Origin: an uncultured Prevotellaceae bacterium
GTDB lineage: Bacteria > Bacteroidota > Bacteroidia > Bacteroidales > Bacteroidaceae
Length of the DNA: 13,376 nt
Assembly: GCA_905202115.1 (NCBI GenBank)
Contig: CAJKQZ010000058.1
Span: 1 to 13,376, forward strand
Reading direction: 5' to 3'
Shown: positions 1 through 6,466 of the stretch, piece after piece
How the letters are laid out: the number at the start of each line of letters is the position of its first letter
How positions within the stretch are numbered: position 1 is the first letter of the stretch
Position numbers and translations under genes: made by a program
The notes under the pieces: model-generated
The model's input: only the letters and a program-made list of their open reading frames with translations
The model's database searches: none
What the model was told of the DNA's origin: nothing

Positions 1-6
1 ATTGAT

Positions 7-55
7 TTAAGGTCTTTAAGGTCGTTAATGGCATTAACGACCTTAAAGACCTTAA
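7..55. repeat. 49-base near-perfect palindrome (TTAACGACC family)
   Basis: Two perfectly complementary 24-base arms (7-30 and 32-55) flank a single central G at 31. The arm carries the units CTTTAAGGTCGTTAA and its complement. The 15-mer TTAACGACCTTAAAG at 34-48 recurs exactly at 10098-10112, so this is one member of a dispersed motif family. It lies more than 100 bases upstream of the acpP promoter and has no T-run on the + strand, so a terminator role for acpP's neighbour is possible but not shown. What lies upstream is outside the window. Confidence 0.8.
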
Positions 56-164
56 CCGGAGCCGCACACACTTGCACTTGCCGCTCCGACATACATGAAA
101 AGTTACAGAAAAAGCACATTTTGCCGCAATATGCGCAATGACGAAGCGTTTTTTGCAAAAAAAT

Positions 165-195
165 TTTGACATATGAATGTTTCTCTATACTTTTG
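165..195 (+). promoter_or_regulatory. Bacteroidota-type promoter of acpP-fabF-rnc
   Basis: A -33 element TTTG (165-168) is followed after exactly 19 bases by a -7 element TACTTTTG (188-195), matching the Bacteroidota primary sigma consensus TTTG-N19-21-TAnnTTTG. Transcription should begin near 200, giving a leader of roughly 40 bases before the acpP ATG at 240. The leader is AT-rich with no Shine-Dalgarno sequence, which is normal for this phylum. Promoter strength and start site are inferred from the match. Confidence 0.85.
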
Positions 196-239
196 CAGTC
201 TGTAACACATTTGGAATAAATCATTAAAACAAAATTATC

Positions 240-479
240 ATGTCCGAAATCGAATCTAAGGTAAAATCTATTATTGTAGACAAACTCGGCGTAGACGAAG
301 CCGAAGTAAAGAACGAAGCAAGCTTCGCAAACGACTTAGGTGCTGATTCGCTCGACACCGTAGAGCTCATCATGGAGTTTGAGAAAGAGTTTCAGATTCA
401 GATCCCCGACGATCAGGCTGAAAAAATTTCGACTGTCGGCGACGCTATCGCTTACATAGAGGCAAACGTTAAACAGTAA
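240..479 (+). CDS. acpP: Acyl carrier protein AcpP
   Basis: A 79-residue acidic protein of standard ACP length. It carries acyl chains as thioesters on 4'-phosphopantetheine during type II fatty acid synthesis in the cytosol and donates acyl groups to lipid A and phospholipid acyltransferases. The prosthetic-group site is the conserved GADSLD motif at residues 34-39, with Ser37 as the attachment serine. The following helix (TVELIMEFEKEF, 40-51) is the usual acidic recognition helix for partner enzymes. The gene is first in an operon with fabF, which starts 23 bases downstream, and has a strong consensus promoter at 165-195. The start is the only sensible one: it yields the canonical N terminus and lies about 40 bases after the predicted transcription start. 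Nothing is unusual. Confidence 0.98.
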   Translation: MSEIESKVKSIIVDKLGVDEAEVKNEASFANDLGADSLDTVELIMEFEKEFQIQIPDDQAEKISTVGDAIAYIEANVKQ

Positions 480-502
480 GACGTTTTCCTCCTGATTCAG
501 AA

Positions 503-1765
503 ATGGAATTAAAAAGAGTTGTTGTAACCGGTCTGGGCGCAATAACCCCGCTTGGTAATACCGCTCCCGAAACATGGGAGAACATCAAGCGCGGCAAAAG
601 CGGCGCCGGGCCGATTACTCATTTCGATGCGTCCAAATTCAAGACCCAGTTCGCCTGCGAAGTAAAAGGCTACAACGCAACGGACTACTTCGACCGCAAA
701 GAAGTGCGCAAAATGGACTTGTACGAGCAGTACGCCATTGTTGCAGCCGACGAAGCGATAAAAGATGCCGGTCTTGACGGAGAAGACATCGACAAAGATA
801 ACGTTGGCGTAATCTTCGGAGTGGGCATTGGCGGTATCCACACATTCGAGGAAGAAGCCGGAAACTATGCAAAGACCTGCGACACAATGGGTCCGCGCTA
901 CAATCCATTCTTCATCCCCAAAATGATTGCCGACATCGCCTCGGGCCAGATTTCGATAAACCACGGATTCCACGGCCCCAACTTCACTACCACTTCGGCC
1001 TGCGCCTCCTCGACCAACGCACTGGCCGACGCATTCAACCTGATACGCCTCGGCAAAGCAGACGCAATCGTAGCCGGCGGAGCCGAAGCGGCAATCTTCC
1101 CCTCGGGCGTAGGCGGTTTCAACGCCATGCACGCCCTGTCCACACGCAACGATGACGCCGAACATGCCTCGCGCCCGTTCAGCGCTTCGCGCGACGGATT
1201 CATAATGGGCGAAGGTGCTGGCGTACTGATACTCGAAGAACTCGAGCACGCGCTGAAACGCGGCGCACACATCTACGCCGAAATCGCAGGCGCAGGCATG
1301 TCGGCCGACGCTCACCACATCACAGCTTCCCACCCCGAAGGTCTCGGAGCGAAACTCGTGATGACACGCGCACTCGAAGACGCTGGTATGAAACCCGAGG
1401 ACATAGATTACATCAACGTTCACGGCACGTCGACCTCAGTGGGCGACATTTCCGAGGCAAAAGCCATAAAGGAAGTGTTCGGAGAGCACGCTTACAAGCT
1501 CAACATCAGTTCCACAAAGTCCATGACCGGACACTTGCTGGGAGCTGCCGGAGCAGTTGAAGCGCTCATCTCGCTGAAAGCTGTACAGGAGAACATTGTG
1601 CCGCCCACAATAAATCACGAAGACGGCGATAACGATGAAGAAATCGACTACAACCTGAACTTTACGTTCAACAAGGCACAGGAGCGCGAAGTACGCGCAG
1701 CACTGAGCAACACATTCGGTTTCGGCGGACACAACGCCTGCATCATTATCAAGAAATTCGCCTGA
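503..1765 (+). CDS. fabF: Beta-ketoacyl-ACP synthase II FabF
   Basis: A 420-residue condensing enzyme (KAS II, thiolase fold) that extends acyl-ACP with malonyl-ACP in fatty acid elongation. The Cys-His-His triad is visible. The acyl-accepting Cys167 lies in TTSACASS, His307 in VHGTSTSVGD, and His344 in STKSMTGHLLGAAGA. The N terminus has the usual KRVVVTGLGAITPLGN (residues 4-19) and the C terminus the glycine-rich NTFGFGGHNA. Length is typical of FabF (about 410-420). It sits 23 bases after acpP, its obligate substrate carrier, and 20 bases before rnc, with no promoter or terminator between, so the three are probably one transcript. FabF rather than FabB is chosen from length, the adjacent acpP and overall sequence. 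The C126 and surrounding loop are not catalytic. Confidence 0.97.
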   Translation: MELKRVVVTGLGAITPLGNTAPETWENIKRGKSGAGPITHFDASKFKTQFACEVKGYNATDYFDRKEVRKMDLYEQYAIVAADEAIKDAGLDGEDIDKDNVGVIFGVGIGGIHTFEEEAGNYAKTCDTMGPRYNPFFIPKMIADIASGQISINHGFHGPNFTTTSACASSTNALADAFNLIRLGKADAIVAGGAEAAIFPSGVGGFNAMHALSTRNDDAEHASRPFSASRDGFIMGEGAGVLILEELEHALKRGAHIYAEIAGAGMSADAHHITASHPEGLGAKLVMTRALEDAGMKPEDIDYINVHGTSTSVGDISEAKAIKEVFGEHAYKLNISSTKSMTGHLLGAAGAVEALISLKAVQENIVPPTINHEDGDNDEEIDYNLNFTFNKAQEREVRAALSNTFGFGGHNACIIIKKFA

Positions 1766-1785
1766 CAGCAGCGACAGAAATCCAT

Positions 1786-2877
1786 ATGATCAACATCATT
1801 GACCATATAAAGCTCCTTTTCCGCAAGGATAAGGAGCTTTATTCTTCTCTTTTCCGCATTCTCGGCTTTTATCCCCACGACATAACGCTCTACAGGCAGG
1901 CCCTGTCGCACAGTTCCTCGGCCATGCGCGGCAAAAACGGCAAGAAGATGAACAACGAACGCCTGGAGTTCCTCGGCGACGCAATCATCGAAGCCGTAAC
2001 AAGCGACATAGTATACCACCACTTCGAGCAGAAGCGCGAAGGATTTCTCACCACCACGCGCAGCAAACTCGTTCAGCGCAGCACGCTCAACAAGCTGGCC
2101 GAAGAGGTGGGCCTCGACAAGCTGATTCGTACCAACGGGCACAGCACGGGCCACAACAACTACATCGGCGGCAACGCATTCGAAGCTCTCGTGGGCGCAA
2201 TATACCTCGACCGCGGCTACAAGCACTGCATGTGGTTCCTGCGAAGCAGAATAATAGCCGAGCACCTGAACCTCGACAAAATGGCCAGCAAGGAGATGAA
2301 CTTCAAAAGCAAACTCCTTGAATGGACGCAGAAAAACCGCCTCGAAGCAAATTTCACGTTCGAAAGCACGCAGCAAAGCAAGGGCGAGCCGGCCACTTTC
2401 CACTCCGAAATAGTAATAGAAGGAATCGTATGCGGCAAAGGCGACGGATATTCCAAGAAAGAAAGCCAGCAAAAGGCCGCTAAAGAAGCCTTGAACCGGC
2501 TGAGAAAGGAAAAGAAGAACCTCGACGCCGTTCTGAAAGCCAAAGAGCAGCGCACGGCAATGGAAGAGGAAATAATAAGCCAGCCTCCGTCGGTAGAAAA
2601 CGACGAAACAACCCACGAAAAGCGCAACAAACCACGCCGTCACTCCTCTATGCCGAAGCGCGAGCCGGAAAGGGCAAGAAGCGAGGCCGCACGCAAACGC
2701 GACAGCAAATCAAACCACGCCGAGAAATCCGGAAACGTTTCAGAGCCGCGCAAGGAAAAACAGCAGCAGCCCCGCCGCGCAGCAAGAAAGCAAACGGCGC
2801 GTGAAGACGTCATAGCCGAAGCCGAATCGAAAGCATTCGCACAAAACGGGAAAGACGACCCGACAGAAAATCAGTAG
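1786..2877 (+). CDS. rnc: Ribonuclease III with long basic C-terminal tail
   Basis: A double-strand-specific endoribonuclease that processes rRNA precursors and other structured RNAs in the cytosol. The RNase III domain covers about residues 15-165 with the signature NNERLEFLGDA at 56-66 (E58, E61, D65) and a second active-site stretch GGNAFEALVGAIYLD at 128-142. A double-stranded RNA-binding domain follows at about 172-240, ending in SKKESQQKAAKEAL. Residues 241-363 form a highly charged, Lys/Arg/Glu-rich, probably disordered tail. The usual RNase III is about 220-250 residues, so this one is roughly 110 longer. At the position corresponding to E. coli D114 an Asn (N130) is seen, while the E117 equivalent (E133) is kept. 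This alignment is from memory. The gene follows fabF by 20 bases. I see no pfkA-like gene after it, which often follows rnc in Bacteroides. Confidence 0.95.
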   Translation: MINIIDHIKLLFRKDKELYSSLFRILGFYPHDITLYRQALSHSSSAMRGKNGKKMNNERLEFLGDAIIEAVTSDIVYHHFEQKREGFLTTTRSKLVQRSTLNKLAEEVGLDKLIRTNGHSTGHNNYIGGNAFEALVGAIYLDRGYKHCMWFLRSRIIAEHLNLDKMASKEMNFKSKLLEWTQKNRLEANFTFESTQQSKGEPATFHSEIVIEGIVCGKGDGYSKKESQQKAAKEALNRLRKEKKNLDAVLKAKEQRTAMEEEIISQPPSVENDETTHEKRNKPRRHSSMPKREPERARSEAARKRDSKSNHAEKSGNVSEPRKEKQQQPRRAARKQTAREDVIAEAESKAFAQNGKDDPTENQ

Positions 2878-2952
2878 AAACATATTTCAGGCCTACTCCG
2901 ATTTTCAACCAAGAAGCATTCCGACAAAGATATACAGTTTCACGCAAATTCC

Positions 2953-3113
2953 GCACTGCCTTGCCGGAAGAGTTTACAGACAAAAACGGTCACCTGGCAA
3001 GCACTTGAAAATCAGCGCTTGTATATGTAGCGAAAAATATGTCTGAGATAATTCAAAATATCTCAGACATATTTTCGATTATCTCCCTTGTATTTTCATT
3101 TATCTGCGGGAAC
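2953..3113 (+). repeat. Interspersed hairpin repeat, copy A (most complete)
   Basis: A left flank (2953-3033) is followed by a hairpin with perfect 17-base arms (3034-3050 and 3059-3075) around an 8-base loop, and then a right flank ending in GCGGGAAC at 3113. The left flank matches copy D (13287-13376) with about 8 differences in 90 bases. The hairpin and right flank match copy C (10209-10288) with about 9 differences in 80 bases and no gaps. The arms are identical between A and C while the loop differs, which suggests selection on or homogenisation of the stem. No reading frame of note is present, so the element is non-coding or a non-autonomous repeat. Confidence 0.85.
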
Positions 3114-3125
3114 TTTTTTATCGCA

Positions 3126-3146
3126 CGAAAAAAATATTTTTTTTCG
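3126..3146. repeat. A/T-run near-palindrome
   Basis: CG followed by seven A, TA, eight T and CG forms an almost perfect inverted repeat just after repeat copy A. It could form a weak hairpin, be a bent or nucleoid-protein-binding tract, or be a degenerate terminator. The T-run on either strand is part of the stem itself. No function can be assigned. Confidence 0.45.
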
Positions 3147-3275
3147 CAGGAACCAAAATAAAAAAGAAACCTTTCGCTACCGGTTTTCCGCAGAATCGTT
3201 TTACCTACCTCCGAAGTCTCTGTAATCCCGCCCAAGTTAATGTTCGTTAAAACGGGGGGGTATTCTCTTTTATCT

Positions 3276-3283
3276 TATTTTTG
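3276..3283 (+). promoter_or_regulatory. Probable -7 element for the WG-like lipoprotein gene
   Basis: TATTTTTG matches TAnnTTTG. A good TTTG at the expected -33 distance is not visible, because the region there contains a seven-G run. The promoter is therefore only half supported. If used, transcription would begin near 3290, downstream of the ATG at 3240, which supports translation starting at 3375 instead. Confidence 0.5.
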
Positions 3284-3374
3284 CAAAATCTCTATAAAAA
3301 TTACTTTCATCATTTTTCACAAACATTCCAACACCTATCGGAGCAACAACAGAAAACCAATTAACATTCATTTT

Positions 3375-4562
3375 ATGAAACCAACAATCACTTTACTTCT
3401 CAATCTCAGCATGTTTGCAATTCTTGTGAGCAGCTGCGGCCCACGTAATGTCAAAGACCTGAAAGACGTGGAAATTCTACCGATTAAGAATCAGGAAGAA
3501 ACACGTTATCAAGGCATACATGACAAGAGCACCAATCTCTACGGTATAGCAACGCTTGACGGTGATATCATACTGCAACCGAAATATACAGGTTTTATAA
3601 CCCAATTCAGCACAGACAAACCGGAAAAAGACGTAATAATCGTACTAAATCCCGAAGGTAAAATAGGTGCATACAGTTCGTCGGGCAAAAAATTAATCGA
3701 TGAAAAATATGAATCGGTAGAATATCAAAAATACACTTCAAAGACCGACTCTCTTGAAGGATTCTTAATAGTCAAAAAGCAACAGCGCAACTATGAATAC
3801 GAAGTGGGGCCGGAAGACAAATCGAAAAAAATCGTTGACGACGAATACGATTTCCTCTATGGCTTTACTACTTTAGAGGGCAAAGAACTCGTTCCCTGCA
3901 AATTCAAACGCTTCGACTATTGCGGCAAAGGTTACTTCAAAGTAGAAACCCCAAGCGATAAAAATTTCAATACATATTACGGGTTATATAGAAACGGCGA
4001 CGACATCATTCCCTGCAAATACAATTCTATGAGCGTAAGCGGATATGCAAACAGCGCTGTCGCAACAATAAGCAACGAAAAAGGAATCGAAAAGCTCGAC
4101 GAACGCTTCCTCTTCGACCTTGAAAACAAATGCAAGAAAACGAAATTCCACGAAAAAGCCTATGCGACCGACAACTACGTGAAGTCGAAAGACCGTTTCG
4201 ACGGAGTGTACAGCTGCGCAATATACGATTTCTCGGGCTACGCTATAATAAACTACGGAAAATACTCCGACATCGACGAGGTAGACGGCATCTTTTTATG
4301 CACCCCCCTCAGAAAACGCCAGACACTAATAGTAGACGCGGCCGTTACGGGACGGGATATTTTCAACGAGGAAGGCATTATCATTAAATACACAGACGGC
4401 ATATTCGTGGGCGAAAACGTAAGGAACGGCCGCAAAGGCGTTATCGACAAGAACGGAAAATGGTACGTCCCATGCCGTTATCTCGGTATAAAAGTAAAAG
4501 ACGGAAAGATAGAAGCCTATCCCGGCGGGCCCGATGTAGAAGAATACGCTATTCCCGACTGA
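3375..4562 (+). CDS. Lipoprotein with degenerate WG-like repeats
   Basis: A 395-residue predicted lipoprotein of unknown function. The N terminus has a Lys, a hydrophobic stretch and a lipobox VSSC, with the lipidated Cys at residue 21, so it should be anchored in the inner or outer membrane. The rest contains repeated units of the form YG-x5-G-x4-P-C/K-K/R-Y/F at about residues 54-77, 96-115, 162-180, 201-219 and 353-372. These resemble WG beta-hairpin repeats, but the Trp of the WG pair is replaced by Tyr, Leu, Ile or Lys. An upstream in-frame ATG at 3240 would bury the signal peptide behind 45 residues, so I reject it. The gene stands alone between repeat copies A and B and ends in a strong terminator. 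Its first half is visibly AT-richer (30-40% GC in sampled lines) than neighbours. WG proteins are often of unknown role; a ligand-binding or adhesion surface is only a guess. Confidence 0.8.
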   Translation: MKPTITLLLNLSMFAILVSSCGPRNVKDLKDVEILPIKNQEETRYQGIHDKSTNLYGIATLDGDIILQPKYTGFITQFSTDKPEKDVIIVLNPEGKIGAYSSSGKKLIDEKYESVEYQKYTSKTDSLEGFLIVKKQQRNYEYEVGPEDKSKKIVDDEYDFLYGFTTLEGKELVPCKFKRFDYCGKGYFKVETPSDKNFNTYYGLYRNGDDIIPCKYNSMSVSGYANSAVATISNEKGIEKLDERFLFDLENKCKKTKFHEKAYATDNYVKSKDRFDGVYSCAIYDFSGYAIINYGKYSDIDEVDGIFLCTPLRKRQTLIVDAAVTGRDIFNEEGIIIKYTDGIFVGENVRNGRKGVIDKNGKWYVPCRYLGIKVKDGKIEAYPGGPDVEEYAIPD

Positions 4563-4583
4563 CAAAACGCACAATTCATACTT

Positions 4584-4628
4584 AGCCGTAGGAAACTGAC
4601 AGGTTTTTCAGTTTCCTACGGCTTTTTT
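4584..4628 (+). terminator. Rho-independent terminator of the WG-like lipoprotein gene
   Basis: A perfect 16-base-pair stem (4584-4599 with 4608-4623, core GCCGTAGGAAACTGA) with an 8-base loop runs into a six-T run (4623-4628). It begins 21 bases after the stop codon. This is a textbook intrinsic terminator and isolates the gene from the GH3 operon. Confidence 0.93.
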
Positions 4629-4640
4629 GTCACACCCCTT

Positions 4641-4724
4641 CGGGAGCAAAGAAAAATTATCTCTGAGATATTTTAAAATATGTCTGAGATAATTTAAAAT
4701 ACCTCAGACATATTTTTTCGCTAC
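4641..4724 (-). repeat. Interspersed hairpin repeat, copy B (inverted, rearranged)
   Basis: Arms at 4675-4688 and 4703-4716 (core ATATGTCTGAG) form a 14-base-pair hairpin with a 14-base loop. Read on the minus strand it begins GTAGCGAAAAAATATG, like copy A from 3027, so it is inverted relative to A, C and D. However, CGGGAGCAAA at 4641-4650 has the same orientation as the right end of copy C, so the element may be rearranged. A further arm at 4656-4663 can pair with 4686-4693, which competes with the main stem. Confidence 0.75.
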
Positions 4725-4862
4725 GGCGGAAGCCTTTCTGAAAATACAAACAAAGCGCGCACACCTGGCGGGGCAGCAAAGCCATTTTGCGTTGACACCG
4801 CGTTTTTGACGCCGCAGACATTAAAGAAACGCCGTTACTGCACCGTATTGAAACTTTTACGC

Positions 4863-4870
4863 TAAATTTG
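4863..4870 (+). promoter_or_regulatory. -7 element of the GH3 operon
   Basis: TAAATTTG is an exact TAnnTTTG match. No clean TTTG lies 19-21 bases upstream, so the -33 half is weak. Transcription would start near 4875, at a possible GTG start codon, which argues that translation begins at the ATG at 4911 with a leader of about 35 bases. Confidence 0.6.
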
Positions 4871-4910
4871 CGTAGTGAACGAACATAAACGTCAGAAACG
4901 CATTTACACC

Positions 4911-6419
4911 ATGAGCCTTACAAGCATTGCGCGCCCGTTCTTCATGCCTCGCGTAAAAGCCATAGAAAAATACGCAAACTCGGCCGAACAGATACAGCGC
5001 CGCGTTCTGCACCGTCTTCTCAAACGCGCCTGCCGCACAGAGTGGGGAAAGAAATACGAATACGCCGGCATGGACGACTACGAAGCCTTCGCCGCAGCAG
5101 TTCCGGTAAACACCTACGAAGAAGCCAAAGAATACATCGACAGAATGCGCCACGGAGAAGCCGACGTGCTATGGCCGGGGCGCGTGCGTTGGTACGCCAA
5201 ATCGTCAGGAACGACCAACGACAAAAGCAAATTCATACCCGTGAGCCGCGAAGGCCTGCAACGCATACACTACGCCGGCGGGCGCGACGCAGTGGCGCTC
5301 TACCTGCGCAACAATCCCAAAAGCCGGATATTCGACGGGCGCACGCTAATTCTCGGCGGCAGCCACGCTCCGAACTACAACCTTCCGCACAGCCTCGTAG
5401 GCGACCTCAGCGCAATACTCATAGAGAACATCAACCCGATTGTCAACCTTTTGCGCGTACCGTGCAAACAAACCGCGCTGCTCTCCGACTTCGAAACCAA
5501 ACGCGACCGCATTGCCCACGAAGCCGCAGGAAAGAACGTAAGCAACATCAGCGGCGTTCCCTCGTGGATGTTATCGGTGATAAACCGCACGCTCGAAGTG
5601 TCGGGAAAATCGTATCTCGACGAAGTGTGGCCCGACCTCGAAGTATTCTTCCACGGCGGCGTGGCCTTCACTCCCTATCGTCAACGGTACAACCAGCTGA
5701 TACGCAATCCCGAAATGCATTACATGGAAACATACAATGCGAGCGAGGGATTTTTCGGCCTGCAAGACGACCCCGACGACCCCGCAATGCTCCTCATGCT
5801 CGATTACGACGTATTCTACGAGTTCATTCCGTTCGAAGAACTGGAATCGCCCGCCGCCAAAGCCATACCTCTGTGGCAGGTGGAGCAGGGAAAGAACTAC
5901 GCCCTACTGATATCGACCTCGTGCGGGCTTTGGCGATATATGATAGGCGATACCGTGAAATTTACATCGGTAAACCCGTACAAATTCATAATAAGCGGCA
6001 GAACCAAAAGCTTTATCAACGCCTTCGGCGAAGAACTTATGGTGGACAACGCCGAAAAAGGGCTCGAAAAAGCCTGCAAGGAAACCGGCGCACAAGTATC
6101 CGAATACACCGCCGCGCCCGTGTTCATGGACAACAACGGGAAATGCCGCCACCAATGGCTCATAGAATTCTCGGAACGCCCCGACGACATCGCGAAATTC
6201 GCCGATACGCTCGACAAAGCGCTGCAAGAAATAAATTCCGACTACGAAGCAAAACGATTTAAGGACATCACACTGCAGAAACTCGAAATCGTAGAAGCAA
6301 AAAAAGGACTCTTCGACGAATGGCTGCGCTCGAAAGGAAAACTCGGCGGCCAGCACAAAGTGCCGCGACTGAACAACTCGCGAAACATTATCGAAGAAAT
6401 ACTCGAACTCAACAAATAA
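4911..6419 (+). CDS. GH3 auxin-responsive-promoter family adenylate-forming enzyme
   Basis: A 502-residue cytosolic protein of the GH3 family in the ANL adenylating superfamily. Plant members activate carboxylates such as jasmonate or indole-acetate with ATP and join them to amino acids. The bacterial substrate is unknown. Visible motifs are the ATP-binding loop SSGTTNDKSKF (98-108), the adenylate-binding YNASEGFFGLQ (275-285), the IGDTVKF motif (345-351) and SGRTKSFINAFGEEL (362-376), where the C-terminal lobe begins. All are intact, so an active enzyme is likely. Length fits bacterial GH3 proteins. A GTG at 4875 would add 12 residues but coincides with the expected transcription start, so ATG 4911 is preferred. 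There is no signal peptide. It is the first gene of an operon with an Ig-like lipoprotein 47 bases downstream and a DUF3108 protein, which hints that its product or function concerns the envelope. That link is inference. Confidence 0.92.
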   Translation: MSLTSIARPFFMPRVKAIEKYANSAEQIQRRVLHRLLKRACRTEWGKKYEYAGMDDYEAFAAAVPVNTYEEAKEYIDRMRHGEADVLWPGRVRWYAKSSGTTNDKSKFIPVSREGLQRIHYAGGRDAVALYLRNNPKSRIFDGRTLILGGSHAPNYNLPHSLVGDLSAILIENINPIVNLLRVPCKQTALLSDFETKRDRIAHEAAGKNVSNISGVPSWMLSVINRTLEVSGKSYLDEVWPDLEVFFHGGVAFTPYRQRYNQLIRNPEMHYMETYNASEGFFGLQDDPDDPAMLLMLDYDVFYEFIPFEELESPAAKAIPLWQVEQGKNYALLISTSCGLWRYMIGDTVKFTSVNPYKFIISGRTKSFINAFGEELMVDNAEKGLEKACKETGAQVSEYTAAPVFMDNNGKCRHQWLIEFSERPDDIAKFADTLDKALQEINSDYEAKRFKDITLQKLEIVEAKKGLFDEWLRSKGKLGGQHKVPRLNNSRNIIEEILELNK

Positions 6420-6466
6420 ATGCCAGCAACTCTGTAACACCGGCTAACGACAGCAACACGCAACCG

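Larger units (their letters stand above)
2878..3374. other. Gene-free interval between rnc and the WG-like lipoprotein gene
   Basis: This 497-base AT-rich interval has no convincing coding frame on either strand. It holds repeat copy A (2953-3113), an A/T near-palindrome (3126-3146), a seven-G run (3254-3260), a probable -7 promoter element (3276-3283) and a leader of about 85 bases. No classical terminator is seen directly after rnc. The repeat A hairpin, followed by TTTT, is the nearest stem-loop that could end the transcript. Confidence 0.7.
4563..4910. other. Gene-free interval between the WG-like gene and GH3
   Basis: This 348-base interval holds a rho-independent terminator (4584-4628), repeat copy B (4641-4724), about 140 bases in which I see no clear signal, and a -7 promoter element (4863-4870) for the GH3 operon. 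No coding frame is supported. Confidence 0.7.

Noticed and set aside
509..1423. Long minus-strand open frame (304 codons) opposite fabF
   Set aside because: It is a shadow of a high-GC gene: the protein is rich in Cys, Val and Phe, with no recognisable motif, while the + frame has complete FabF catalytic motifs.
1648..2643. Long minus-strand open frame (331 codons) opposite fabF end and rnc
   Set aside because: It spans two real genes in antisense, has skewed composition and no family pattern.
3254..3260. Seven-G run as a possible phase-variation tract
   Set aside because: It lies outside the coding region, upstream of the -7 element. A promoter-spacing effect is conceivable but nothing supports it beyond the run itself.
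3240..3374. N-terminal extension of the WG-like lipoprotein from ATG 3240
   Set aside because: It would place 45 residues before a clear lipoprotein signal peptide, and the probable promoter lies downstream of that ATG.
4656..4724. Possible CRISPR-like array because of repeated TCTGAGATA units
   Set aside because: The units are arms of hairpins, spacing is irregular, there are no spacers of constant length and no cas genes.
4875..4910. GTG start giving 12 extra residues on GH3
   Set aside because: It coincides with the expected transcription start after TAAATTTG at 4863-4870. The ATG at 4911 gives a normal leader.
5042..6262. 406-codon + strand frame inside GH3
   Set aside because: The product is extremely Arg- and Gln-rich with no fold signal, as expected for a shifted frame of a GC-rich gene. 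GH3 motifs are all in the other frame.
6320..6466. Upstream start for the Ig-like protein inside GH3
   Set aside because: It would overlap GH3 by 100 bases and bury the signal peptide and lipobox.
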